A DNA stretch of 64,000 nucleotides from Biscogniauxia marginata (Eukaryota; Ascomycota; Sordariomycetes; Xylariales; Xylariaceae), in assembly GCA_022695795.1 (NCBI GenBank), contig MU404087.1, forward strand, positions 248,001-312,000. Reading direction: 5' to 3'. The notes below the pieces were generated by a model. It saw only the letters and a list, made by a program, of their open reading frames with translations, was not told the DNA's origin and searched no databases. Of this stretch, positions 46,035-56,123 are shown piece after piece; the first letter of the stretch is position 1; each line of letters starts with the position of its first letter. The position numbers were made by a program, and so were the translations under genes.

Positions 46035-47667
46035 ACTGACTTTTCTCTCCGTCTCTCTTTCTCTCCCACAATCATGTCAGCCTCACTCAAGAGATGACAT
46101 TGAAACTATGATTCATGAAAACATTGTATTTTCAAGGGTTCTTTCGTCGACTTTCTTACCCCTCCTGCCGCATCCTGGATAGCGAAAAACTCGCACCCGA
46201 AATCAAAAACCAAGGAGAAACAAAGAAAAAAGAAAAAAAATTCATTCCTGGACGGTGGTGTTCTGGATAAAGGGCCTTGTTATGATATCATTGCGATGGA
46301 GTTTCGGCGCCCCATTAATCGATACGAAAGGCGGGTGCGATATATCTGCCCTCATGGACTGCATTCATACCTTGGGAAGACTGGGATAGATTATCATGTT
46401 ATATTTGAACCTTGCGAGCTGGGTTGTAGCTTTGATCGAATCGATGGAGAGCGGCCCCCCCCCCCCCGCAGGGAATTTGGAGAATGTAGTTCTCAGCAGC
46501 AGCAATACCATAAGATATCTTGAAACTTGCCTCTGGATCTCTTCAACATGATAATAGGTATATGAATGAAAGAGAACCTACTAATGAACTTATTCTTGGC
46601 TATGGGTAAAAGAGCGGCCCTAACTCAAGGGTACATAATCGAGACGGGATACGCTGATTACAAATGGAAAATAACACGTCGAGATATCTGGACTACCGTG
46701 GAGGGGTTGAATACGTAAAAAAGATGCCATACTCGAGTCGAACGTTCAGGGTGGGATTATTGCCGACGAGCCGCATGTTCCCATTTTAGTTAGATCTATA
46801 GATAGATCTATGGATAGCCAACGGGGTACATATCATATTACTACCTAGGTACCTAGTACCTACTACTACCTACCTTACGTCCATACGTGGTGCGGGGACG
46901 GGACGGGACGGGAACAGGACTTGAACTACATGTAGGTAGAAGTACCTACCTACTACCTAGGTACCTACATATATACCTAGGTCGCAAGTTTCGGATAAAC
47001 CCCTAGCGGGCACCGTCCCGCAACCCGGACTTAATCCCGTCCCGTCTTTCCCCCCTTAGGTACCTGTACCTTAGGTCGTACTTAGAAGACGGTCGACCGA
47101 TTATACAATATAGGGGGAGAAATGACCCCCAACCAACACTAATATACAAATGGGATAACAGGTACTTAGGTAGGTAAATAATGGGATCCAAGTTAGAAAG
47201 GTTCATACATTATGAGCGCCTAGTCGGCGGAGCCACCAAGCGAAGCACAAGCGAGCATATATACTTTTCCTCTCACCCCCGTAAGGATAATAAGACAGGA
47301 AACAACCACTCGTCAAATTCTTTGCTGTAGTCCTTGCTGCATTCCGACGGAACATTAATCAACTCTAGGTAGTCATCGAGAATTCCCTCCTCCAGGCTCC
47401 CCCCACCATCTCTTTCCTCTCTTTCCTCTCTTTCCTCAAAGATGTCCAAGATTATGTATACATATCTCCGCTGTAACATTTATCATACAGCCAGTCAAAA
47501 CTGAGTAGATAATCAACAACCCATCAATAATTCATTGGCTGTAGCCCCCTTTCTTCCCCAAAAAGATAGACACTAGGTAACGTCTAACAAGTGCTCCAGC
47601 GCGATCTTTAGGTTGCTATACAAACGCAGACTTAATTCCAACATGGTCTCCTTGGATAATTGCTCGC
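46035..47667. other. Intergenic region rich in palindromic TACCTAGGTA elements
   Basis: It lies between the MET16 3' end and the 3' end of the acidic nuclear protein gene. It holds a C13 run at 46455-46467, a dense block of TACCTAGGTACC-type elements (46841-46985), GGGAC repeats (about 46895-46917) and complementary CCCGTCCC words near 47035. No gene is seen. Confidence 0.6.
46841..46985. repeat. Cluster of TACCTAGGTA-type palindromes
   Basis: Overlapping copies of TACCTAGGTA, GGTACCTAG, AGGTAGGTA and their complements, interrupted by a GGGAC-repeat block. The same words recur singly throughout the intergenic DNA of the window and are essentially absent from the coding exons I annotated. Confidence 0.75.
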
Positions 47668-49871
47668 TCACTGTGAGGCTTCGGGAACCAATCCCTGTGA
47701 AGGTGCCGGTGGCTTCGTTTCCTCGGGGGCCGCATCATGGTTGCTTGAAGCTGGTACATCCTTCGGTCCGCCTTGTTGGTTTAAGGCCGCTTCAAGTCCG
47801 CTAAATAGGTCCGGACTCTCCGGTTCATCCGCTGCTTGCGGCACGGTAGGCTCCACTTGCGTATCTAGAAGCACTGGAGTTGAGACAGCTTCATCGTTTG
47901 TTGTAGCAACGCCCGTGGTTTGAGTTCCAGGCTCTGCCAATACTTCAGAGGCTTTCGTCTCCACGGTAGGTTCTCGGGAAACGTCGTCTGCAACCTCCCT
48001 GATAACGGATTCCATGACGGGCACTATTGCGGGTTGATTGTCTTCCATAATCTCAATGGCGCCATTGGGTGCCTCAACAACTTCCTCAGCCTGCGATATT
48101 TCTACAGAAGGCGGTTGATGGGCAGGCTGCGAAGGCTCAATAGGTAGTTGCGTTGTTGACTGCTCGATTTCCTCGACCACCATATCTTCCAAGTGAGCTC
48201 CTGCTATATCTGCCTCGGAACCCGCGATCGTTGTCGTAGGTCCTCCAGATGTGGCATCTAGCATCTCGGTATCTACATCATGCTTTGTTCCAATGATCGT
48301 TGTTTGCGCAACGGATGGTTCTGGGGCTACAGGTGGAGCAATCGGATCTGCAGATTGGGTCGACTCTAGGATCGTCTCCGAGAACGCCAGTGAAGGTCCG
48401 GCCTCACTTGCAGTAGTAGGAACGACGGGAGTTTCGCTCTGTGGGGATAGTTTCAGCAGATGCTCAGTAGGGGACTGTGCGGCGACGACATTTTTGAGAG
48501 GGCTCCCCTCCAAATGATTTATCGGTGGATGAAAGGGAGGCTGGACGGTAGGCAAGTCGAGATTCGATGGAGACGAAGAGCCTTTTGTAAGCGGCAATTC
48601 TCCAGTCGTTGTGGGTTCGGTGGATATTGTGCCCTTGATAGAGTTTTCATCCTGGTCCATCGTAGCCGTGAAGTCCATCTGGTCAGGCTTGATCTCGCTA
48701 TCGGCACGCGATTCGGGCCCATTCTCTCCTTCCCGGAGGTCACCGTCTTCTTCATCCACTTCATCGCCCTCATCGCCCTCATCTCCATCATCCTCCCCGT
48801 CGTCGCCATCATCATCGTCAGCCATCTCGGTGTCTTGATTTTTCATCTCATCAAGACCACCTGACTTCATTGTCTATCCATCGTCAGCGCATAAACAGAT
48901 AGATATATTGTGACGCAACTCACATTCGCTTCCGTGCCTTCGGATTTGATACCATCCGGAGCTCCACTAACACCCGAGGCGGAAGGACCGGGTCGCGTAC
49001 TCGGAGGAAGAGGTAGCTTCTTCTTTCGTCCTCTACCGGGGCCCTTGGGCTTCCGCTTAGGGGGTGGTGGTCGCCTTCGGACCGGCGTTGCAGCCGCAGA
49101 TCCATCTCCATTTGCATTCGGATTGGGCGCAGGTACGACAGTCGTGGATATTATGTCGCCGTCCACGGGTTGGCCTTCGTTTAGGGTAATCTCTTGTGTA
49201 TAGGGATTTCCGGCAGCGTCGATCCGGCGAACGGTGGCTTTGGTCACAGTCGGACCCGATGGAGCGCCAGCCGGCAGGTCAGAGGAGAGCATGACAGTTC
49301 CTTTCCTCCTCTTTGCTAGATGGGAGACGGCCGGGCCCTCGGCGTTACGAGGGATCTGCTTCCACACCTTTACTTGAAACCCTTTGGTGCTAGGGTCGTC
49401 CTCCTTCTTATCTGGTTTTTCGGCGAGCGCCGCGTCAGCATCGGCCTCTTCTTCTTCAGCAGGCGGCGGTCGCTTGTATAACCTCCCAGAGCGGGCTGCT
49501 CTCAGTAGCTCCTGGGTGTGGGTAGGCAGCAGGTGCGAATCCTTAGGCATGCCGTGTGGAAGCTCAACGCCCCAGACATCGTTTCTCTGCGTTGTGTCGG
49601 GGGGCGGGGGCGGCACAATGCTCACCCATTCTTGACGCCATTGCCTAACGGGTAAACCTGGTAGAGACGGTTAAACAAAGGGTTGGGAACGAATGGTTGG
49701 GGGTTATGAATTGCAGATCGAAACTTGCATACCCTCGAAATCATCGTGTTCGACGTAACCGCTGCGATTGCCACGGCGCGTTTGGGTGTTAGGACGAAAC
49801 TATGCAGCAGACCACTCGTCAGCTGTTTGTAGTACGAGTAAACATCGTGTCTGTCTTACATTCGGGGCCAT
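47668..49871 (-). CDS. Acidic, proline-rich nuclear protein with AT-hook-like motif, function unknown
   Basis: Conserved filamentous-fungal protein of about 672 aa. The exons are 49871-49860, 49799-49733, 49657-48924 and 48873-47668. The first coding exon is only 12 nt (Met-Ala-Pro-Asn) and leads into [19 protein letters not shown]. The conserved part is the N-terminal 150 residues ([41 protein letters not shown]). A basic stretch at about residues 225-245 ([17 protein letters not shown]) combines a likely nuclear localisation signal with an AT-hook-like GRGR core. A strongly acidic run follows ([17 protein letters not shown]), then a 330-residue low-complexity tail rich in E, P, T and V. Relatives are sometimes labelled 'LYR family', which I consider unreliable here. 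A chromatin role is inferred from composition only. The last splice acceptor (before 48873) is the only one in phase nearby. Confidence 0.75.
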
Positions 49872-50878
49872 CGAGTCTACTCCAGGAGGACAGCTATGGA
49901 TGCGCGGCTCGTTCCAATGACTGTGCACGGGTGGTCATTGAAACTCGAGATGGCTATAGCTGTGTCAAGCTATCTCACAAATATGCCAATGGCTCAATAA
50001 GATACTGTACAAAGTTCGCAGGTCGCAGATGAGAGGGGATCAATTGGTTGCACGCCGATGCGCTTCCTGGTGTACTGGGCAGGTGATGTCGCAAGCACCG
50101 GGGCAATTCGATACATGGTGTCGCGAACGATCCTCTGGAGGCGCGACGGAACCAAGGCAAATACCGACCAAGTACCTTCGTACCGGAGCAGTCACGTGGC
50201 TGTGCTGCTACCTTCGTTAGGTGCATCTAATTTATTGATCCACTAAGCATTGCATTTGAACGGGTAACGGGCTCCGGGCTCTACCTAACGCACCTACGGT
50301 ACCTACCTACTACCTATGCCTACCTATATAAGTTTGTAGGTTTGAATCTCGGTTCTCGAGTCCGTCGTGCTTCACATTACATATTTCTGGCGGCTGCATT
50401 GCTTTTTTTTTATACGACTCAAGGAACAATAATCGGAATGGTTGCCTGCTCAGAGGACTGGGAATGCTTGTCAAGAGGGGAGGCTCTCCTTTGCAGCCCC
50501 GTGTCTAGTCATTAAGAGCCTCGATCTATCCTTGAGATACACATATGCCTTTTACTGTCCTATAGGTCCTTATTTCCCTCCCCCCTTTGACCTACAATCC
50601 CTTTCCGGCTCAGTAGGTGTTTATACCTTGGTGTAGCCCTCGGCCTAGACCTCTATACATGTCGAAACTAAAGGAGAAATGAAAGAGTCCGCCTAAAGCA
50701 GAGCCCCCCGGGTAACAAGTCGTCGCGTCGCGTCCAAGTGCCCTAGATAGCCTACAAGGCCGAATCTTCAATCGCGTGCCTTGGTGTACAATCGTTACTT
50801 AGTAGTACAAAGTCCGAGCACAAAGCCCGAACGGATGGCCACTCCAGCCAGTCGGTCACCGACAAGACTCCCGCCTCA
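49872..50878. other. Intergenic region, ISD11 3' side and promoter of the acidic protein gene
   Basis: Tandem - strand genes. CACCTACGGTACCTACCTACTACC-type sequence lies at 50290-50325. A T9 run lies at 50403-50411. No gene is seen. Confidence 0.55.
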
Positions 50879-51595
50879 TCAATCCCACCTGGCTCGCGAG
50901 TTAGTTAGCGAGACGGCGGGACAGAAGTCGAGACATGGATACATGTGTCTTACCCTGTATCCTTTTGCCGTGCAAGGTCTCCCGACTTCCCCTTCTCCTT
51001 GCCCTAGTGCCGATAATTAGCAGCAGCTCCCCGAAGTCCGAGTGCCAGTTCCGAAAATATACATACCGCCATGCCTCCCTCGACGACTAATCGATTTAGC
51101 TGATAGAACTCGCTGAGAACTGTTTGGCGCTAAGCACAACAAATCTTGTTAGCGCTCTGTTGGCTATGCATATCTGGTTGTCGCGAGAGGCGGCGCGACA
51201 CCATCGGTCGATCGCAACGGGTCCTACAAAGCTAAGGCGCACCTTCATGACTTGCAGCTCCTTGAGTCCCTTCTGTATGAGGTCTTGTATCTGTCTCGGG
51301 TCCTCGACGTTCATGTTTTCTCGGAAGGCGTCTCTCGTTCGTCGCTTCGCATACTCTCTAAAGTTGTAGGCTTGGAAACGTTGGCCTTGGCGCAGCATTT
51401 GTCGGTACTAAGTTGCGCAGAGATTGCGTTAGCTCTAGGGCTTGGGTGAGACTGTGCATGATGCGCGCTTCCACTTGGAAACCTTTGATATACGTATATA
51501 TGCCGAGGGTGCGTAGGCGGGCAGCTTAGATATTGGCTCACCAGCGACCGAGCTTGCTGCGGCAGGTCGCCCTTAAGGGCAGAAACGATGGACAT
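50879..51595 (-). CDS. ISD11: LYR-motif protein Isd11 (cysteine desulfurase accessory)
   Basis: Small mitochondrial matrix protein that binds and stabilises the cysteine desulfurase Nfs1 (with acyl carrier protein) for iron-sulfur cluster assembly. Five exons: 51595-51542, 51407-51243, 51129-51067, 51003-50954 and 50888-50879, giving 113 aa. The LYR motif spans the first intron (SL|YRQ). It is followed by [44 protein letters not shown], and the conserved tail [15 protein letters not shown]. The last exon is only 10 nt (end of a Gly codon, Trp, Asp, stop). Reading straight through the third intron would give a different C-terminus, so the two terminal exons were chosen because they restore the family tail. 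Confidence 0.9.
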
Positions 51596-52156
51596 GTCGG
51601 GCTTTAACTTAGTACGGATGTGTAGATCGTCGTGGAGGGGTGAGGCGATGAGGAGTGGAAGAGAAGGCCTAAGCTGTCGTTCAGGCGGGACTTGAAAGTG
51701 TGAAATTCAGAAAAAAAGAGATGATGCAACGAATGGCAAATTCCGACCGCCTTCGATTTTGAGAGCTCGGTCTAAAAAAAACATCGGCGCCGAGCACAAG
51801 CGTCCGGGACTTGTTCCTATTACAAAATCGGATTCGCGTATCTACGAGTAAGTCTCAGCCGAACATTGTTTTATCCCAGCAACAGGTTATATACACCTAG
51901 TATACCTAGGCATGTTTATGAATTTACATTTTGATAATGCCGCATCGATCCAACATGTTGAGAGAGATAATGGAACACGTAGCGTGAAGTTCCACTGCAA
52001 TCTTCTCGTCGCATCCAGGCCTAACACAAGCCTAGGTTAGCATTTATGATTACATACCTAAGGCAAGATAGGTAATATAAATAACCCGTAGTTCCTAGGC
52101 CATACATAATAATACGATTCCTTGCTAAGCCCCATCCTAGCTTCTAGAGCCCTTCA
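51596..52156. other. Intergenic region, ISD11 promoter
   Basis: 560 nt between tandem - strand genes. A CACCTAGTATACCTAGG element lies at 51895-51911. No gene is seen. Confidence 0.6.
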
Positions 52157-53542
52157 TCAAGTTACAGTTGCACCTGTGTTCTGTTGCCACTGAGCTATCG
52201 CGTCGTGGAGGGTGACAAAATGGTTTCCGATCTCTCTGGCCCGGTATTTTGTTCTATCCTCAGGATCAAATTCAAGCTGGCCCTCGTCCCTGACTTCAAG
52301 CCCGGCCTTTTGTCGCCCTGGAAGATGGACTTCATCTCGATGTCGCTGGAAGTTCTTACCGAAACAGCGTAGAGAGCAGAAGGTAGATGGGGTATCCAGA
52401 GTTTTTACACACTCTCGACAGAGTGTTAGCATGGGTTGATCACCTGTGTCCATCTCCACATCTTCATCGGCGACAAGGGTACACTCCTTCCCGGCTACAC
52501 ATTCGTGTGCTGCGTTCAAGTGTTCCTCCTATCTAGGGTTAGCATCCGGCCTACTAGTCCATGTAAGTAGGAAACCTACGTAGCCTTCATCGTGACAGTT
52601 CTGAGAGCAGAAGAGAGTGGTCTCGCTCTGAAGCCCATAGTGTTCCGCAAGTATCTGGCAAAGTGGGCATGCGAGGAAGTTTTGCGCATCCGCGTCTTTT
52701 GCGCAGACGGAACACGGGACAAGATTGTATTGAGAATTGGAGGACGCAGTGGCCTTTGCCTTATCTTGTTGGGCCTTGTCCTTCTTAGCCTTGCTAAGCT
52801 CGTGTGCTGCTTTTGCTCTCCTGAGTTCCTCCAACTGCTTCTGAAGCTGCTGCTTCTGGTCTTGGTCACCTTTGGCCGATTGGTGGTCGTGGAGCATCGC
52901 ATTTATCGCGTCCACGATTGGTACTCCATTCGTCACCATATCAATATACTTCTGAGATCTGGCAGTCCCAGCTGGGTCGTAGGTGGGTTGAAAAAAAATG
53001 TCGATGTAGGCATCGTTGCGGGCCTTTGACGATCTCGCTGTCTTCAGTTGGTCTATGAAAGTGTTGAAGGCCTCGACACTCTGAATAGCGCCGTCACTAA
53101 AGGTTTCCCTCAGGTCGGAGGCAAGCTGATCGGCCGTCAAGGTTCGATCATTCAACTTTCGCTGCAGAGCGCTTGCCTCAGCTGGAGACTTGGTTGCCGA
53201 GTGAAGGCCTAGGTTTCTGACCTTGTCGCGGTACCATTCCTTCTTTTCGTCGATTATGCGTTGTTCAATGGCCTTGAAGTCAAGCTCGCGAGCACGAAGC
53301 TGGGAAAACATAGTGTCCAGCTCCTGGAGAAAAGTGCGCCGTCCCGAGAACCATTCCTTGGTGGCAGAATTCAAGTATCGATCTCTCATGCGGTTGAGTA
53401 AACGAGTCCAGCACTCAGCACATTCTATGGCATGTTTCGTTTCGTGTTCTTTGACGCACGAGGCTTTAATGGCCTGTACGTCTTCGGCGCAAAGCAGGCG
53501 CTCTTTCTGGAGGGCGAGCACTTCATCCCACGGCTCCAACAT
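52157..53542 (-). CDS. Cysteine-rich protein with MYND-like zinc-binding region, function unknown
   Basis: 444 aa in two exons (53542-52580 and 52528-52157). The first 300 residues are mostly helical and charged: an N-terminal segment with C-x2-C (AIECAECWTRLLNRMRDRY), a coiled coil rich in Q, K and E, and a Lys/Ala-rich linker. A zinc-binding block follows: C-x2-C-x11-C-x2-C (CSVCAKDADAQNFLACPLC), then LFCSQNCHDEGYEEHLNAAHEC, spacing that resembles MYND fingers (CS-x2-C ... H-x3-HEC). A second, related Cys/His unit follows (LCRECVKTLDTPSTFCSLRC, then FQRHRDEVH), so the C-terminus may hold two tandem fingers. The intron falls within the first finger. I do not recognise a named family. MYND domains usually bind proline-rich peptides; that role here is inference. 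Confidence 0.8.
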
Positions 53543-54069
53543 ACTGTGGCTTATGTATGCAATTTTGTAACCTAGCCGAGCCAGCTAAACTTGATGTGAT
53601 GTGATGCCTTCTGCTTCAACGGAGCAGCCCGACCAAACAAGACACAATATGCTCTCTCTCTCTCTCTCTCTCAACGGTGTGTGGAGGGAGAACAGCGTAG
53701 AAATGCTGTCTCAGGGAGGGGATGGAGACAACGAATTAAACTATAAGATGGTGTCCAAAATATTTATACAAGAAACCTGGAGTAATGCAATGAGGTGTGT
53801 CACAGTGTAAGTCGTCTTATGTATCCAGATGCAGGTGGATGTGGTGTCTCTGGTTGGATTATTTAGTTAATTTAGCTAAGTTAGGGGGTCCAAGCTTCTA
53901 ACCGCCAACCTATGATTAAAAGTCGCATTCCCCCTAGTTACATGTACCACTTTTCCCCAGCAGGGTGGCATCTGCATAGCCTCTACTCTACACAACAACT
54001 AATAACGCGACTTTGAATAAAATTCACCTCGCGACAAGCACAACTCGAACCTGACGCAACCCTATAAAT
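53543..54069. other. Divergent promoter region of the MYND-like gene and SF3B5
   Basis: 527 bp. It contains a CT dinucleotide run at 53652-53672 and no other motif that I can support. Confidence 0.6.
53652..53672 (+). repeat. (CT)n microsatellite
   Basis: About 21 nt of perfect CT dinucleotide repeat between divergent genes. Confidence 0.9.
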
Positions 54070-54447
54070 ATGGTCGGTTTCTTTCTATCACCCCTGCCCC
54101 GTCCCAAATCCCGCACCATCCAATGATTACTAGTTGAGACAGGTCACTAACGGCGCGAGTAGGCGGATAAACTGCGCACCCAGCAGGAACTCGAGCGTCT
54201 GCAGGCGAAATACGTTGGAACCGGCCACCCGGACACGACTTCGTGGGAATGGAGAACCAACATCTCGCGCGACACCTACTCGAGCATCGTCGGTCATCCC
54301 CCTCACCTCGCCTACATCTCGCTCGCCCAGAACGAACCTGCCGCCAAAGTCCGTGCCCAGCTCATACGGAAGATGGTTCAGCCGTGCGGCCCGCCCCCTC
54401 CACGAGAAGGTGAAGAACTCATTGTGCAACAGAGGTCTGGACAATGA
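54070..54447 (+). CDS. YSF3: Splicing factor 3B subunit 5 (SF3b10/Ysf3)
   Basis: Small structural subunit of the SF3b complex of the U2 snRNP, which holds the branch site in the spliceosome. The main exon, 54163-54447, encodes ADKLRTQQELERLQAKYVG, then TGHPDTTSWEWRTNISRDTY, and ends with the diagnostic KMVQPCGPPPPRE; about 95 aa in all against 86 in human SF3B5. The acceptor is fixed: the exon is preceded by TAG in frame, with a CTAAC branch-like word 18 nt before it. The initiator Met must therefore come from an upstream exon ending in phase 0. The only nearby candidate is ATG at 54070-54072 followed directly by GT, making a coding exon that is just the start codon and an intron of 90 nt. 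The donor GTCGGT is weak. The main exon is highly confident; the first exon is moderately so. Confidence 0.85.
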
Positions 54448-54753
54448 GAGACCGTCATCGCGCTGCTATCGTCCATCTCGGTATGAGGGCTCGAGACGGG
54501 CATTTTCAATTATCGTGGGGCACCTCCCACGCCTACATAAACGCAACGTATTCGGTTCATTCACCTGGTGTTCTTGTTGTGGATGGTAGCAATCGATTTC
54601 CTTCCACGCCAGGCCCGTCGCCTATCAGATAAGCAGCTGTCTCTCTGCCTATAGTTAAATGCAACACAGCCAAGCGCCATGAACCTTTCCCCTTGATCGT
54701 CATCCCTCAACCGTGAGGTGCCATTGGGTATATCATATCCTTCTCTCTTGGCT
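54448..54753. other. Short intergenic region between convergent SF3B5 and NSE3
   Basis: 3' UTR sequence of both genes; no motif of note. Confidence 0.6.
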
Positions 54754-55791
54754 TTATCCTTGTTCTTCTTGATCCCCTCCAGCTGCGCCGTTCGTAGCCG
54801 GGCCTTGACTGTTCCTTTGGATGCCCAAGCTTCTCGCAATCTTCTTATCGAAGTCTTCGGGCAGCTCACCCCAAACTTCGGTGACAAATGCGGCAATGCT
54901 CTGTGGTGGTACTTCAGCTTTGCCTCGGGGTCCAACGCACCAGGTCACCGTGTCCTCTTCACCATCAGATTTCTCTACGATCTTGTCGACGTAGCCTTGT
55001 CTGACCAGCTTTTGCAGCACGTTATCAGTTCTATCCATGGGCAGGTTCTGGCCTGCATTGAGGCGGGCCAGGTAGCGCTTGAGCTTCATGTCGCTCAACT
55101 CCCCGCCGGTAAGAACGATGAGGGAGATCAGCATGGTGTAGAATCCGACATAAGCGGCTTCCTCGGGCGAGCTAGGTATTCGCGACGGACCGATGATAGG
55201 TTGTGATTTGTACTCTTGGGGCAGGGTAGAGATAAGGATGAACTGTCGCGAGGAGGCCTGGCCCTGCGAAGCTGCTTTTCTAGCAGTAGCCTCTAGATAG
55301 ACATGTGTCAGCAAGTAGAAGCAAGTGGACACCCTTAATCGGCTTACTCTGTTTTTCCTTCAGCGTGCGCTTTTCCCTGACAGGCAACTCGGACATTTCC
55401 ATGCCGAAGATGTTCTGCAGCTGCTCCTGGGCACCGTCGAACACTCGCCTAAAAGATCTCGCGTTGTTTCCTAGAACTAGGGCGTGGCCGGGAATGTCAG
55501 AGGCAAGACGGCGCCTATCGAGGTCGCGGGGATTCAGTTACCCTTATCACGAATGCCATCTCTCTTAATTGGTATCCTCGCATATTCGCATGCTAGAGCA
55601 TATCGCACCAGCTTCTTAACCAGCTGGTCTTCAGTGCCGTCGGCTGCTGGTCTGTCCTGGTCATCCTCGGACGCTTCCGAATCATCGTCCGAATCGTTGT
55701 TCCGCCGCGACTGGCGGCGGCGGCCTGGTTGATCGTCTTCGTCGTAGTTGCCTGTTCTTCTACGTCTCTGGGCCTGAGTCTGAGGAGGCAT
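54754..55791 (-). CDS. NSE3: SMC5/6 complex subunit Nse3 (MAGE domain)
   Basis: Forms the Nse1-Nse3-Nse4 subcomplex of SMC5/6, which acts in DNA repair and chromosome stability. Three exons: 55791-55542, 55476-55348 and 55292-54754, giving 305 aa. The first 55 residues are disordered and highly charged (RRRR, DDDSEASEDDQD). The MAGE homology domain runs from LVKKLVRYALACEYARIPIKRD to about residue 270 and includes VLGNNARSFRRVFDGAQEQL, YVGFYTMLISLIVLTGGELSD and KLVRQGYVDKI, the two winged-helix units. Both introns are needed to keep the domain intact. The gene is divergent from SLS1 with 332 bp between start codons. Confidence 0.92.
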
Positions 55792-56123
55792 GGCTTACGA
55801 CGGCATGCGAACGGAGTATAAATACCTACAAGCTACCTGATATAACAGGCGGGTGGGCGGGGTATTACATGTGTTGGAAAAAGGTGGTGGGAGGCAGGAA
55901 GCAACTGTCGACGCGGTGCATTAATTGAGTCGCGTTTAAATAGTGGGGACTCTCAAGGCTTGCCTGATTAGGAAATGTCCTGCGCCCAGGGCTAAGAAAA
56001 ACGAACTAAAAAAAAAGTCTTTTTTTTTTGTGTAGAAGAGATTTTGCTAGTTGACAAAAGACAATAGCGACATTTACCACAGAGCGCCCTAGGAAGCTCA
56101 ATCCAGGGATACTCGAAGCCTCC
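55792..56123. promoter_or_regulatory. Compact bidirectional promoter of NSE3 and SLS1
   Basis: 332 bp between divergent start codons. It contains an A9-GTC-T10 inverted repeat at 56008-56029 that could form a hairpin or act as a nucleosome-depleting poly(dA:dT) tract. The promoter role follows from gene orientation only. Confidence 0.5.

Noticed and set aside
50335..50375. tRNA B-box-like sequence (GGTTCTCGAGTCC)
   Set aside because: There is no A box or cloverleaf-forming sequence upstream at a tRNA-like distance.
54130..54589. Open frames in the other frames and opposite strand around SF3B5
   Set aside because: They overlap the SF3B5 exon in other frames and have no family features.
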